From Asparagopsis taxiformis (taxonomy: Eukaryota; Rhodophyta; Florideophyceae; Bonnemaisoniales; Bonnemaisoniaceae): a DNA stretch of 64,000 nucleotides. Location: NCBI GenBank assembly GCA_030407315.1, contig JALQPE010001730.1:117759-181758 (forward strand). Reading direction: 5' to 3'. Numbering within the stretch: position 1 is the first letter of the stretch; each line of letters begins with the position of its first letter. Shown piece by piece: positions 42,138 through 53,559 of this stretch. The notes beneath the pieces were generated by a model. That model saw only the letters and a list, made by a program, of their open reading frames with translations. It was not told where the DNA came from and ran no database searches. The position numbers were made by a program, and so were the translations under genes.

Positions 42138-44635
42138 GGGATGAATCGAATGCTGGCAACAACCATTTGAAACTTTTTCAGCAAACGAAGAATACGTTCA
42201 AGTTTTTCATACCCGTCCTAAGAGTTCCCGATGACGATACGAAATGCCGAATAAAATGCTTGGGGAGCTACAACGAGAACAGCGAATATATCGCTCATGT
42301 TCATCGATAATAGGTAGTTCTGCCCGAATACCTGACTCTGACTACTCAAACAGAACATTCGGAGGGTATTCAGTAGAACTGTTTCCGCAACATTTCGAAG
42401 TACAGGTGTTGCTGCGGTGATTGTCGCATTCATCACATCTTGAGCCAGTCCGGAGAGCAGATGGTCTGGGGCAACTACAGCAGAACGATATGGATCGAAT
42501 TGACAAGGAACAACTGGAACTCCTTCTTCGTTTGTAGGAACTCCTCTCCGCACACGATTAAGGGATTCACTCAAATTATGGAGTGCCTTATTCTTAATCG
42601 GATCTAGGCTTAGTCCAAGAACTTTGAGCTGATCTTGCGATGCGACTTCACTCACAAGCTTGTTTCGGTGCATTCCTCGGGCATGCGTACTCATCTGACT
42701 GTTTAGCAATGCTGTGTATGCATTTCGTGAACCTCCACTGCTGCTCATATCTTGCTTTTCGAAAATGCAGCTATGGCATGGTGTATTACTGGTGTGTCCA
42801 CGGACATCCAGAGTATGCGAAACAGCTGGGTAATCTCCGATAAATCCAACAGGATCCAGGAATATGACCACATCTTCTCCATTTGCATCTTTCGCTGGAA
42901 AACCGTCTGTACTTCCCTTCACAATGTCGGGTACAACTCTCTCAATTACAACATTTGTTGAAACTCCCGGGGGAACGAATCCAAGAACGCGGACTGCGTG
43001 GAAGCTTGCTCTCTTGCTTGGCTGTATGCCTAATGGAAGCATATAGCAGCCACCAAAACTTCCTTTCCGGTTTGTGAACGGCTGGAAGTCATCAGCATAT
43101 AGCAGAAATCGGTATACGATATATTTACTGCCATCTGAAAGATTCCCCTCACTGCAGGCATCCATACGTTTAGAGCCGGGGTGCCATCTAGACCTCTTGT
43201 CTGGAGCTCCTATGAGCTGGACGTCTTTCACCCGAATTTGTTCGCGATGTAGCTGCCCAGTTGCTCCCCTTGTGGAGCAAATGAGAAAAGTCGCATGTTC
43301 AGAGCGTCCCTTTTTCAGATGTCTGTTCACGAGTAGTAACTCTTCAAATGTGCTCCCATCAGACTTACTTTTTGGCCGAAACAGAGTGATAGCGTCACCT
43401 GCCCGAATATCATTGTTGCAATGTTCTCCGTCGAGCGTTGTGGTGGAGACGACACGCCTCGCATTTCTTTTCTCAGTTTCTTCCATTGCATCGATTTGCG
43501 GGCCTATCAAATCTTCCATATTTGATTCTTGTTGTTCTTCTCCGGTTGCAAGATAACTTGCAATGATGATAGCTTCAATTCTCCAGTCACTCCTTGCTGT
43601 AAAACTTCTTCTGCTCCTAGAATTCTTTCCAATTTCGATGTTCTTTCCCTGTTTCGTTCTGGCTCCTCCCAGCTTAGCCACCAGGGCCTCTTGATTTGTC
43701 GTCGGCATACATATGATCCTCAAATCGTCTCCATGTCGGGCGTATACCTTTCTGTGCATCTTGTGACCGTCATGATCTGATGCACTTACCGAAATGCGAT
43801 GGAATGGGTCATTCAGAACAGCTGAACGGCATTTGACAATGAAAGAGTTTTCAATACTTTCTGAAGCAATTTGATATGCTTCATCTTCTCTTTCATCACT
43901 ACTATCCCTTTTACTAGACTTTATGCAGTCCAGAATGGGTCCGGTCTGTATATCCCTTTCCGCCCATGTGCTCGGTAGCACGACTCGTACCGATGTAGTA
44001 CAATGAGCTCTACGGCTACTAGACAGTCCTGGAGACATCTTTCCAAGCCTAGAGCCGCTTTTTGTTACATCTATTTCACACGTTGTATCCATGCTTTGTG
44101 GGAAACATGTTTTCAGAATGAACGGTAAAATGACTTTCCTCATGTACGAGTCGCTGGGTGCTTGATCCGAAATGTCCCGCTTGAAATTAGACATCTCACG
44201 CATACCTTCATAGTCCTTGCGTTTCATCCGTAGCGTTCCACTAAGCAATATTATTGCAGAGAATACTGGCCAGGTCAGCAGTTTATCCACAAGTCCGCGG
44301 TCATCTTCCGCTGCCTCTTCTCCGTCGTGGTCATCACAGCTCTCGGCCGAGCTTTCCTCAGAGCCTATCGTTTCTTCTTCTCTGGTAACTTTTCCAGCCT
44401 CAAAAAATCCAATGTGCTCTTCTCCATTGCCACTAGAAATATTCTCGTCTTCAGCAGATGCTTTTCCGACGTTTTCGTCCGGTATATCGGCGTGAACCTC
44501 GAATGTTTCGTTCGAAACTAGCGGGGTTTCCCCATTTTCGTGCCTTGTCCCACTTTCGTATGGGATTGGCAATGATTCAAACCTTCTCCGGGTTCTTCGA
44601 GGTGTACCTTTCTTCCGAACAGCTGTTCGTTTCAT
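42138..44635 (-). pseudogene. tnp2/CACTA-like transposase, N-terminal part, split by Ty3 and by an in-frame TAG
   Basis: From Met at 44635, 805 residues are read to a TAG at 42218-42220. The same frame then continues DGYEKLERILRLLKKF and so on to the insertion point at 42142 and beyond it into 31307-30099, about 1230 codons overall. The acidic N-terminus is followed by VFSAIILLSGTLRM-type helical sequence. The core has YRFLLYADDFQPF (about 505-517, first Asp pair), then FLDPVGFIGDYPAVSHTLDV and GHTSNTPCHSC (about 590-621), the GDxPA...CxxC pattern of tnp2/En-Spm transposases, and FDPYRSAVVAPDHLLSGLAQ. Dead now because of the insertion. The TAG may be a nonsense mutation or a readthrough site. 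Confidence 0.75.
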
Positions 44636-45589
44636 CTCTTCTCTTTGGATTCGAGAGAACCTTGCACAAATTGTGGATTAATGTCAACTAGTAGGCAACT
44701 AATAAGATGGTATCCGTCTCTTTTTAACCAGGCCACTGTAATAGTTTATAGTACCTATATTTTCTTACCGTTACATCTTATCGAAAACTTCACACTGACT
44801 AGTTTCCTACCTAACTCAAGGAACAGGTGACTTGATTTCCCATGTTGGGTTCTTCAGCGATCTTTAATGCCTCCAACGATTCCTGCTTCCTTTTCTGAAT
44901 GAAATACACGAATCATTTACAATTTAGCTTCAGTACATGGTATAATAGGCCTCAATAGTAATCTTGTTATGGTAATAAACTATATATAGATGAGAACACG
45001 GTTGCAATTCTCTTTCGGATTGTCTACTACTCTAATTTACAGCATTTATTCGATGTTTCTCCTTCAGTATGCAGCTAAACATCAATACCAAGACTTTTAG
45101 GTTGGTTTGACATTGCGTAGGGGCATGATTTCTATTTCTGCTAATTTATCACGTCCAGAAAATTTGACAGATCATCCGCTGCCAAATCATCTGCCACATC
45201 ATCGTCTGCCAAATCATCTGCCTTCCAGTTACGACGAGGTCATTATGAGTGGATGAGCTGTCTATTTAAGGCTGTTGATGCGCGACGTATAGGACCATTT
45301 CATCATCCGGTTATCATGAAGATGACAGGTAAGGCTGGTACGTTGTCGAGTAGGTATCTTTCCCCTCTCTCATTTCTTTCCACATGTTTTCCATGGAAGA
45401 CAGTGCACTAACCATGAGTATCGTTCTTCACTGATCCTATTAGATCACACTTGGTTATCCCTATACACTTCTATGAAGACCACCGAGAGAGATACTCCAT
45501 TCTGCCCGACATTTCGTAGCCAGATGCCTGAACATGCGGCTGGAATGGCATTTCCACCTCATTCTATCGTCCTGAACATCAATTGTAGG
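44636..45589. other. Non-coding flank, AT-rich
   Basis: Upstream of the transposase gene, so it should contain its promoter. Some direct repetition of GCCAAATCATCTGCC near 45178-45225. No gene recognised. Confidence 0.4.
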
Positions 45590-46770
45590 CACTAGAAAGT
45601 ATTACCCTAGGCATCATATTCTACTACTTTCCCGTTCTGTCCGAGTCAGTACCGCCAGGCACTACAATTTACTGGTTCAGTATAGACTTCCCGGCAGTAA
45701 ATTGTACTGTCTCAAGCACTAGTTCCAGGTAGTACACTGCACTGCCACAGGCAGTAACTGGTACTGTCCTATGCCCCTGTCGAGTACAACACTATCAGAC
45801 AGTACTTTACGCTGATCTGGACAGCTCTATAATACATCAAAATCTACTACTTTTTGTAGTGCTGTAGGGCAGCAATTCACATATCCTGGAGCAGTACAGC
45901 GTGGCAGTGATTTACACATACGCAAGTAGTAGAGCACGGCGGCACTTTCCACCACGGCAAGTAGCACGGTACGGTAGCACTTTTCGTATCATAAAGCAGT
46001 ACTATCAGGCAGCTTTTCCCAGAGACTACCAGCACCTCATTTCATTGCTTTCACACATTTCGTCAGACATCATAATTTACTGTCCCCACTCGCTTCCACA
46101 GGCAGTAGAATACATAGCCTCGAAGCATGTCTGCTGTCATCATATTCCACTACATTACTCTACTGCCAGAACATAGACTTGTCACTACCTGTAAGTACAA
46201 AAAAAAGCAGCACCACACAGCAGCAGAAATTACTGCTTTGTCCAATAATAGAATACAGTACATTTCTCTGCCTCTGCCATGACTTGCAGGCAGTATCATA
46301 CAGTACATCGGGGCACTACCTAAATATAGCAAAATGTGCTGCCGTCATTCGGGCCCGCAGCCAGCACAGCACGCTGCCGGAAACACTAGCTTCTACTGCC
46401 ACACGGTGCATCCCACGCCACCAAATAGTACTGCCGTGGGCCATATTCCTGGACAGCATATTTTACTCCCTCCCCGTGCTGCCCAAGTCAGCACAATATA
46501 CTACTTTATTTTACAGGCCAATGTAGCACAAATCACTGCCAGAAAGACAATCTAAATCCAGCAACTATCACTGCCTCCCACCACTGCCTCACGTCATACA
46601 TCCAGGCAGTACTTTCTACTGCCGTCGGCAGCACATGGCCACTGCCTCCGGGCAGTGCACTGTACTGCCGGCAAGTAGGGCATTAATTTATATTTTTACA
46701 GTACTAAATTTTACTGCCTCAGGCAGTAAATTTTACTGCCGTACAGTACTGCCCCAGGCCCGATTTCAGA
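45590..46770. repeat. GGCAGTA/TACTGCC palindrome field
   Basis: More than 1 kb in which GGCAGTA, CAGTACT and TACTGCC recur every 20-50 bp in both orientations, culminating in back-to-back palindromes near 46700-46752 (for example CAGGCAGTAAATTTTACTGCC). The density and inverted arrangement resemble a subterminal protein-binding array of a DNA transposon. The end that it belongs to is not defined. Confidence 0.6.
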
Positions 46771-47097
46771 CACAGTAGTGTACGCTGCTGCTGCAAGAGA
46801 CCGCCCGCCGTCTCACGCGCCCCGACTCCGCACGCGTACAATAGGCGCGTCGTACATGGGTCCCCCGAACGGCGACGCAGACATCTGGCAAGTACGGTTT
46901 CAAGCCGCGGGCCGCGCGCCCTTACTGTGACGTGGTAGCGCACCAGCTGTACGCAACGAAGCTTCGGCCGCGCCGCCGCGCGAATGATTCGCGATTCGAG
47001 GGAAGCGCCAAGGGTAAAGGAACGAAAGGCGAACACAAAGCAAGACAAGTTTATTCTAAGGAGGTGCAGCGAAGCAGGCGACAAGGCGGAACGAGAA
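46771..47097. other. GC-rich left edge of truncated LTR element
   Basis: The base composition changes abruptly from AT-rich repeats to GC-rich sequence near 46790. No LTR or target duplication was found here, so the element is cut off at this end. Confidence 0.4.
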
Positions 47098-49902
47098 CTA
47101 AGACGGTGGTGCGCGCGTGTCGCCGTCTCGACGCGTGCGACGGCTCGACGAACTACCCGCAGTACCGCGCGAACGAGCACGGCTTGAAGCCGTATCTGCC
47201 TGGTGACCGCGTCGCCGCTCGGGATTCAACACCCGAACGACGCGCCCATCATGTACGCCAATTCGAAGTGGAGGAATGCTTGCCGGACCCGCCGAGGCTG
47301 CAGCCGCACGCGAGCGCGTCGTAGGGCGAGCGCCGCCGCGCCCCACGCCAACGCCCTCGGAGGCGCCACGCACCGATGCTTCCGCGCGCAGCCCACTTAC
47401 AGACTGCGTTTCACCGGCCGACTCTTGTTCGTCAACCGACCCCGCGGGGGACCGCTGCAGGTAACCCACGACGTTATTCAACGCCGTACCCAAACGGTGC
47501 GCGCGCTCGATAGTATCTTGGACTTGTTGTACGGTCTCCCGCTCGCGCGCTTGGTACTCATCGCGCACCGCGGTAAGGCGACTAGCCGCTCGCTCCCTCT
47601 CGGCCCCAAGGTTAGTTTCGACTTCGACAAGCGCCCGTTCCGCCGTTTCGCGCGCCACCGAAGCCGCGTCGCAGCGAGTTTGAAGTTCCGTCACCTTAAC
47701 GCGAAGGTCTTCTTCGCTTCTCCTGTGCGCGCCCGCCCGACGCATCATCGTATTGATGTCTTTCTGCATGCGTTCGATACGCACCGCATCTTCGTCGACC
47801 TTACGTTTTAACGCCACCTCGCGGACCTCGGTCTTTGTAAGCGCCTCCCTCGCCCCTTGCAAAAGCGACAGAGCCTCGTCTCGCGTCTTGTGCGCGACGT
47901 CGCGCGCCCGATTCGCTTCGTCGAGGCGGACTAAGGCGTCGTCGCGAGCTTGCGCAATGGACGTCACGCGCGACAACGCTTCTTCGCGGGCTCGTTCGGC
48001 CGCAGCCAGTCGAGTTCGCAGTTCAGCCGTATCTGGTGCAATCGATGCCACGCCCTCAGCGACCGCGGCCGCATTTGCTATCGCGTCGTCAACCACGGCC
48101 GAAACTACGTTGGCTGCAGCACCCGCAGCGTCCCCACTAGCGCCCGCCTCGCCCGACGCCTCCGCAGTACTTTGACCCTGAGTGGCCTTCTTTAGTTCCT
48201 CCAGTTCGTTGTATACCTTGACGTACTCCGCCCGCAGCGCTGCGTCAAGCTGAGTAACGTCGATCGGAGCTCGAGGTGGCTCCGAAAATAGCGAATACCG
48301 ACCGTCTCGAAAGCGCCGACGTTCTACGGCAAGCAACGCCGCCATGCCGAGGTATTGCGCGTACTCTCGCGAGTTGGTCGCACGCATCACATGTAGCTCG
48401 TTGGTGGATAACGCGGACAATACGGCATCGACGGTCACGACGTCATTGGCTTCTAAATGCGCGAACGCGCTGCGCGACGGGTTTTGCGGCGATTTTAACA
48501 GCAGATGCGGAATCTCTGTGTGACGATGGACACCGAGCGAACCGTGCGCCCAGTCCACACTGCCGCGTTCCGCGTTCCACGGCAACCATTGGCCGCCTTC
48601 GTTGAAATCGATACCCGGCGCGACGTCTAAGACGGGCGTTTCATCCCATGCGCAAGCGCGATGTTCCGATAGAAGACTTTCCAAATGTGCCGTAGAATAC
48701 GAACCGCCGCGCACGACCGCCGGCGCGCCGACGCGCTCGATCCCAGCGATAAGTTTATCGCTTAAGCGTACTATGCGACGCTCGACGTAAGCGATATGGA
48801 GCCACGCACAGGCTACCATTACGACCCATTCGCTTAAAGCAACGGCCCAGAAGTACGAACGCGTTTCGACAGGAACGTTAAGACCAAGGAGGACAGACGG
48901 CGCGTAATGGAAGACGCAAGGCAAAGGGACCGACAAGGATTCGGGTGCTTCAGGCCAGTCGCGCGCGTCGTAACGAGGGAAGAAAGCGCCGATACGATCT
49001 TCAGGGAATTCACGGAACTCGACGTCGCGGTGCGTGACGAAGTATCCGGACGTGCGACGCAAGCGTAATTCGCGGCGCGCCTCGGGGCGCATACTCGCGT
49101 CGAGAAACCAAGGTTCGCTCGTTGCCCCCTCGTGTTCCACGTCGTTCTACGGAACGCCCCCGTCTAATAAGAAGCCAGCGCTTGGTGCTGCCGCCCACGG
49201 ATCGAGATGCGCGAATTCGTCGCGACGCATTGTACGGAGCCTCGCCAAGTGGCGTACGAGCCGCTCGTCAGCAGCGTCTTCGAGGAAATAGGCGTCGCAT
49301 GGCAGGTTCGCGGGTACGGCCAAATCGCACAACGCCGATTCACGTCGCGCGTCCCATACCGTTTGCGCGTTGCGATGACCGGGCAGGACGGCGTAGCGAT
49401 TAACGTCGGCGATGCGGTCCCATTGAAAGCGGCGCGGATAATACTGTAACCGGCTTAGCTCCGACCACGTTGGCAGCGTACGCGGCAGAAAGCGAAACGC
49501 GGACGGATCTTCATAACGAGCGCGCGGCGTCGGGATGGGAGCATTTTGCGCGGCCGACGGAAGGGATACGGAGGAAGGAGCGGGTATGGAGCGGAGAGGA
49601 ACGCCGATAGAAGAATGACCGCCAGTCACAGACGCCGGCGTACCCGTGACGTCCACGGTCTCGACGACGTTTGTTGTCGCATCGACGCTGTTCGCATCGG
49701 AACCGCTCGCGACCGCCGGAACAGGCGCACTGATGGATGATTCCTGGGCTAAGGGAAGGTAGAACGGGCTCTCAGGACTTTCAGGCAAAGGAGTTGCGAA
49801 GCGCGGAGCGGCAGTCGGCGTGTGAGTAGGCGTCGTCATTTCGTCGCCGGGAGCGACGCCGGCACGAAGCCAGCCAGGAAGAGATTCGTCGTCGTGCGCC
49901 AT
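47098..49902 (-). CDS. Coiled-coil, gag-like protein with an in-frame TAG
   Basis: From the Met at 49902 a Pro/Thr-rich leader is followed by RFLPRTLPTWSELSRLQYYP and a folded-looking region. A TAG stands at 49147-49149, and the identical frame continues for 680 more residues to 47098. The second part has a folded region (about 20-300), an Ala-rich linker, then a long coiled coil (about 365-560, heptads such as EEALSRVTSIAQARDDALVR). It ends in an Arg/Ser-rich basic tail. No zinc knuckle, protease or RT is present. The position just downstream of an LTR on the same strand, the coiled coil and the basic tail suggest a gag-like structural protein of a truncated retroelement. I do not recognise the family. 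Confidence 0.55.
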
Positions 49903-50091
49903 CGCGACGAAGGAGCGGGCGACGATGGCGAAACGGAGAACGTGAGTAGAGAAGAGAGAACGAAAGAGGAAGGAAAGTGACAGCGAAGGAGAAGAACGAG
50001 GAAAGAGAAAAGCAGACGCGAGAAGAAGCAACGGAAGGTATGCGTGAGAAGATGACGCGCGAGGACGAGCTGTGGAGTTAGTCGGGGGGAG

Positions 50092-50893
50092 TGTGGTACA
50101 ATTTATTCGGTCGACGCGCGCGCGCTCGTAACGACTGCGTCTGGCTGAGTCCGCATGCATCCGCGAATTAGTTAGTTAGTAAGCGAGCGTACGCGTAGCG
50201 ATTCGATTACGTGTCACGGCGCGCCTGAGCGAACGCGTGCGCGCGAACGAACGTGCGAGCTTGGCGCCACGTGTAGCGTTTTTGCGAATTTCCCTTTATT
50301 TTCCCTTTTTGGGTTTTTTATGACGAAAGTCTTTTTCCCAAATATTTCCCTTTTTTCTGCGTGCGAGCGAGCGGCCGCCGGCCGGCTGCGCAAGGACAAC
50401 CTGTCCTAGGTAGTTAGCTACTAATGGTTGTTCTGCTTCGCACCTTACCAATAAACAGCCAGCATCATCGCAGCTACGAGTTAAGCGTTTAGCGAATCGC
50501 GAGGACCGATTGCGTTACAACGTTTCGTGCGGGTTGCTCACGATCGCCGACGTTCGCGTGCGCGCTGCGCATAAACCGATCGTCGAACCGCGTCGCACCG
50601 CGATAGCGCGCGTTGCGTCGCACGCCACTAGGCCAGAGATTTACGACCCCTGTGTGGATCGCGTTGTGCTCGAGTTTACTCGGTGATCTCACCCTGAGAT
50701 CACGGCTTGCGCCGGCCCGCGAATCCCGTGTTTCGATCGTTCCCTACGCGTTCCGCCGTTGTACCACCCGTTCGCCAGCGCGACCGAGCGACGCGCGAAC
50801 GCAAGTTCAACCAGCGCGTTACGGTTCACCTCGCCCTGACACGGCTGCAATTCTAGAACTCCCTTAGCGATCGCCACCCCGGCTGGTCCTACA
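50092..50893 (-). repeat. LTR of a second retroelement family
   Basis: 802 bp. On the minus strand it starts TGTAGGACCAGCC and ends GTACCACA. Homologous along its whole length to the solo LTR at 52222-53021, which lies in the opposite orientation. No target duplication flanks this copy. The gag-like gene lies just inside on the minus strand, so this is probably its 5' LTR. GTCGGGGGGAG on the plus strand beside it would also make a polypurine tract, so the orientation is not certain. Confidence 0.75.
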
Positions 50894-51342
50894 GCAATGA
50901 CCTCGCGGGTAGGCGAGTGTCGTTAACTGGGCTCTGGTTGGTCAACTAACTGGATATTTATTCCTAACCACTAACCCTAGGTTACAGTAGACTTAGTATA
51001 AATACGCCGCTGGAATAGCCAGTAGGCACGGTTTCTAGAGTAACGTAAACTCAAGTGGAATTACGACCCATTGGAACAGTGTTCGCATACCTAACGTTTA
51101 ACCCTCTCCGGGAAAACCTTAGGGTTAGCCAACAGCTCGACGGATTACGTCACTTGCTCCATTAATACGCACCTCGCGTGAGCGCTATAATCGCATAACC
51201 CCTCCGGGTAGCGATACCTTCTCTCATACGAGATTACCGGCTGGGTACGTTATGAGGTTCATCTGCTCTACCACCTCCTCTACCGAGGCTCGGGACACCT
51301 GTCGGGTGGTTTGCCGCTCCTGCAGATTTTCTACCTGCTACA
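50894..51342 (-). repeat. Unassigned element end (TGTAGCAGG...)
   Basis: GC-richer segment beginning, on the minus strand, TGTAGCAGGTAG at 51342, where the coding sequence of the gene at 51343 onward breaks off. It is probably part of an LTR or leader of another retroelement into which, or next to which, the 50092-50893 LTR came. No second copy was found in the window. Confidence 0.4.
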
Positions 51343-52221
51343 CACTTGAACTTGGTTGTGATGAGATTGGCATGAAATCATGAAACAGATACAAGCGTCT
51401 TTTCGAGCCAAAGTCTCGTTCATCATATCCGGTGTTGTCTGTACCATCCACATCGATAGTTTTAGAAGTCAGACGAAGAAAATTGTCATCTGGTTGCTCT
51501 GTGTCCAGCTTCGCAGCAGTAAACATAATGTATTCACGCTTAGATTCTGCTGTTAATTCTCCGTCTTCTGCATAACTTAAAAATTGTGGGAACATTCCGG
51601 GGTCATTCTGACCAGATCTTTGCCAATTCTCTCTCGGTCTGCTGCAATCTGCTCTTGCATCGCTGAAAACACTTTGCAGATTTGCTGCAGAGCGAAAAAT
51701 TTGCGGCATGGCAGTCGATTCAACCCCATCCACACGACCAGATATGTTTAACCCCTTTGTCAACACAACAATGTTGAATTGTCTTTGAACAACAACCCAG
51801 TATGATTCCCTAGTTCTCCCAGCATCCAAATCCTTTCTTGTCATCTCCTCCTCTTTTGCCTTAATAACTGCAGCCTTTGCAATGCCATCATCTCGAAATA
51901 TCAAAATTAGAGGAGCAAATTCGTCTAAGCTAAAACTTTTCTTTTGCATACCTTGTACATCGAATTCAGTATGTTCCACAGTATGACCTTTCCTGTTCTT
52001 TTCTAGAGAGACTTCACCAACAGAGTTATTCCGGAACAACTAATTCAACCTTTGTTCCAACTTTTGAACCATCATAGCACGTTCTTTTGAGTCTAGTAAA
52101 TTGAGGAGCGAATCTATTCCTGTATATGACCTCTGAAGCGAAGTTTTTAGTCTCACTCGGAGCTCGAAATCATCAACGCTAGGTGCGTACGGATTTCGTT
52201 TAGTCTCTTCCAGAAGATTTG
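51343..52221 (-). pseudogene. Unknown protein, C-terminal part, with an in-frame TAG
   Basis: Continues in frame from 53022 onward once the solo LTR is removed: SSKERAN joins LLEETKRNPYAPSVDDFEL. The frame runs through a helical stretch ending KLEQRLN, a TAG at 52040-52042, then LFRNNSVGEVSLEKNRKG and on to 51343, where a retroelement begins. In the last part, WQRSGQNDPGMFPQFLSYAE resembles a block I associate with algal transposon proteins, but I do not recognise a family. Coding composition is good on both sides of the TAG. Confidence 0.5.
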
Positions 52222-53021
52222 TGTAGGACCAGCCGTAATGGCGATCGCTAGGGGAGTTCTAGAATTGTTAGCCTTGTCAGGGCGAGGTGAACCGGATCGC
52301 GCTAGTGAACTTGCGTTTCGCGGGTCGCTTGGTCGCGGTGGCGATCGGGTGGTACAACGGCGGAACGCGCAGGGATCGATCGAAACACGGGATTCGCATG
52401 CCGGCGCAAGCCATGATCTTAGGATGAGATCACTGAGTAAACTCGAGCTCAACACAATCCACTCAGGGGTCGTAAATCCCTGGCCTAGTGGCGTGCGACA
52501 CAACGCGCGCTATCGCGGTGCGACTCAGTTCGACAATCGGTTTATGCGCAGCGCGCACGCGAACGTCGGCGATCGTGAGCAACCTCTCACACAACGTTTC
52601 AACGCAATCGGTCCTCGCGTTTCGCTAAACGCTTCGCTCGTAGCTGCGATGATGCTGGCTGTTTATTGGTAAGGTGCAAAGCAGAACAACCATTAGTAGC
52701 TAACTACTCAGGACAGGTTGTCCTTGCGCAGCCGGCCGGCGGCCGCGCGCTCGCACGCAAAAAGGGAAATATTTGGGAAAAAGACTTTCGTCATAAAAAA
52801 CCCAAAAAGGGAAAATAAAGGGAAATCCGTAAAAATCGCTACACGTGGCACCGGGCTCGCGGTTTCGTGGCAACGTTCGCGCGCACGCGCTCGCATCGAG
52901 GCTCCGTGACACGTAATCAAGACGCTACGCGTACACTCGCTTACTAAGGCGGATGCACGCGAATCCAACTCGACACAATCACCGCGAACGCGCGCGCGTC
53001 GACAAAATAAATTGCGCCACA
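52222..53021 (+). mobile_element. Solo LTR with ATTTG target duplication
   Basis: 800 bp starting TGTAGGACC and ending GCGCCACA. ATTTG at 52217-52221 and 53022-53026. Homologous to 50092-50893 in inverse orientation. Left behind by LTR-LTR recombination. Confidence 0.9.
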
Positions 53022-53335
53022 ATTTGCTCTTTCTTTGGATGATGCTACCAAGTTGAGCACGGATCTAGCAACCAAAACCTCCTTTCTCCCACTCACAGTC
53101 ATGTTCAAATGCTTGTTGATATTTCGCAAATCGTTTTGTTTGCAAGATGTGAGAAATGAATACAGCCTATGGAGCTGTATTTCACCATTTCTCTTGACTT
53201 CTGGGCTTTTCTGCCCACCACAAAGACTGCTTTGAGGCTTTTTCTGTTCTGAATCACTGTCTTCACTATATGTTTTTCTGCATTCACACCAATCGATGTA
53301 GCTGTATTGGTTGGAATGTTCTCAAGTACGGAGTC
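53022..53335 (-). pseudogene. Unknown protein, N-terminal part, before the solo LTR
   Basis: The minus-strand frame is open from a TGA near 53335 and reads YIDWCECRKTYSEDSDSEQ, then IQLHRLYSFLTSCKQND and LVASSKERAN, where the solo LTR cuts it. The start of the gene lies further upstream, probably in another frame (53340-53547 has a Lys/Gln-rich open frame), so at least one frameshift or intron is implied. Function unknown. Confidence 0.4.
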
Positions 53336-53559
53336 TGTTTGGCTGGTGCGAAGTTCAGAGCAAAGTGCATTTGGTAATAGAGATGCTGGTGTTTCCGACT
53401 TGCTTCGTTTATTTGCAGGTCTTTTTTGTGTTTTTGGTGCGATTTGGATAGGGTCACATGTTCCCGGCTTTTAGACCACAATCTTCGCTCCTTGTACTTC
53501 AGGTTCGTCGCCGTGTTCATTCTCTCTTCTTGAAACTTGCTTTTCACACATGACTATCA

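Noticed and set aside
47203..48175. Plus-strand proteins opposite the coiled-coil gene
   Set aside because: Antisense shadows. The minus strand has far longer continuous frames and heptad periodicity.
50894..51342. Telomere-like sequence because of CCCTAA/TTAGGG words
   Set aside because: Only isolated occurrences, no tandem array.
50092..53021. One LTR retrotransposon bounded by the two 800-bp LTRs
   Set aside because: The two copies are in inverse orientation and the right one has its own target duplication, so they are separate insertions.
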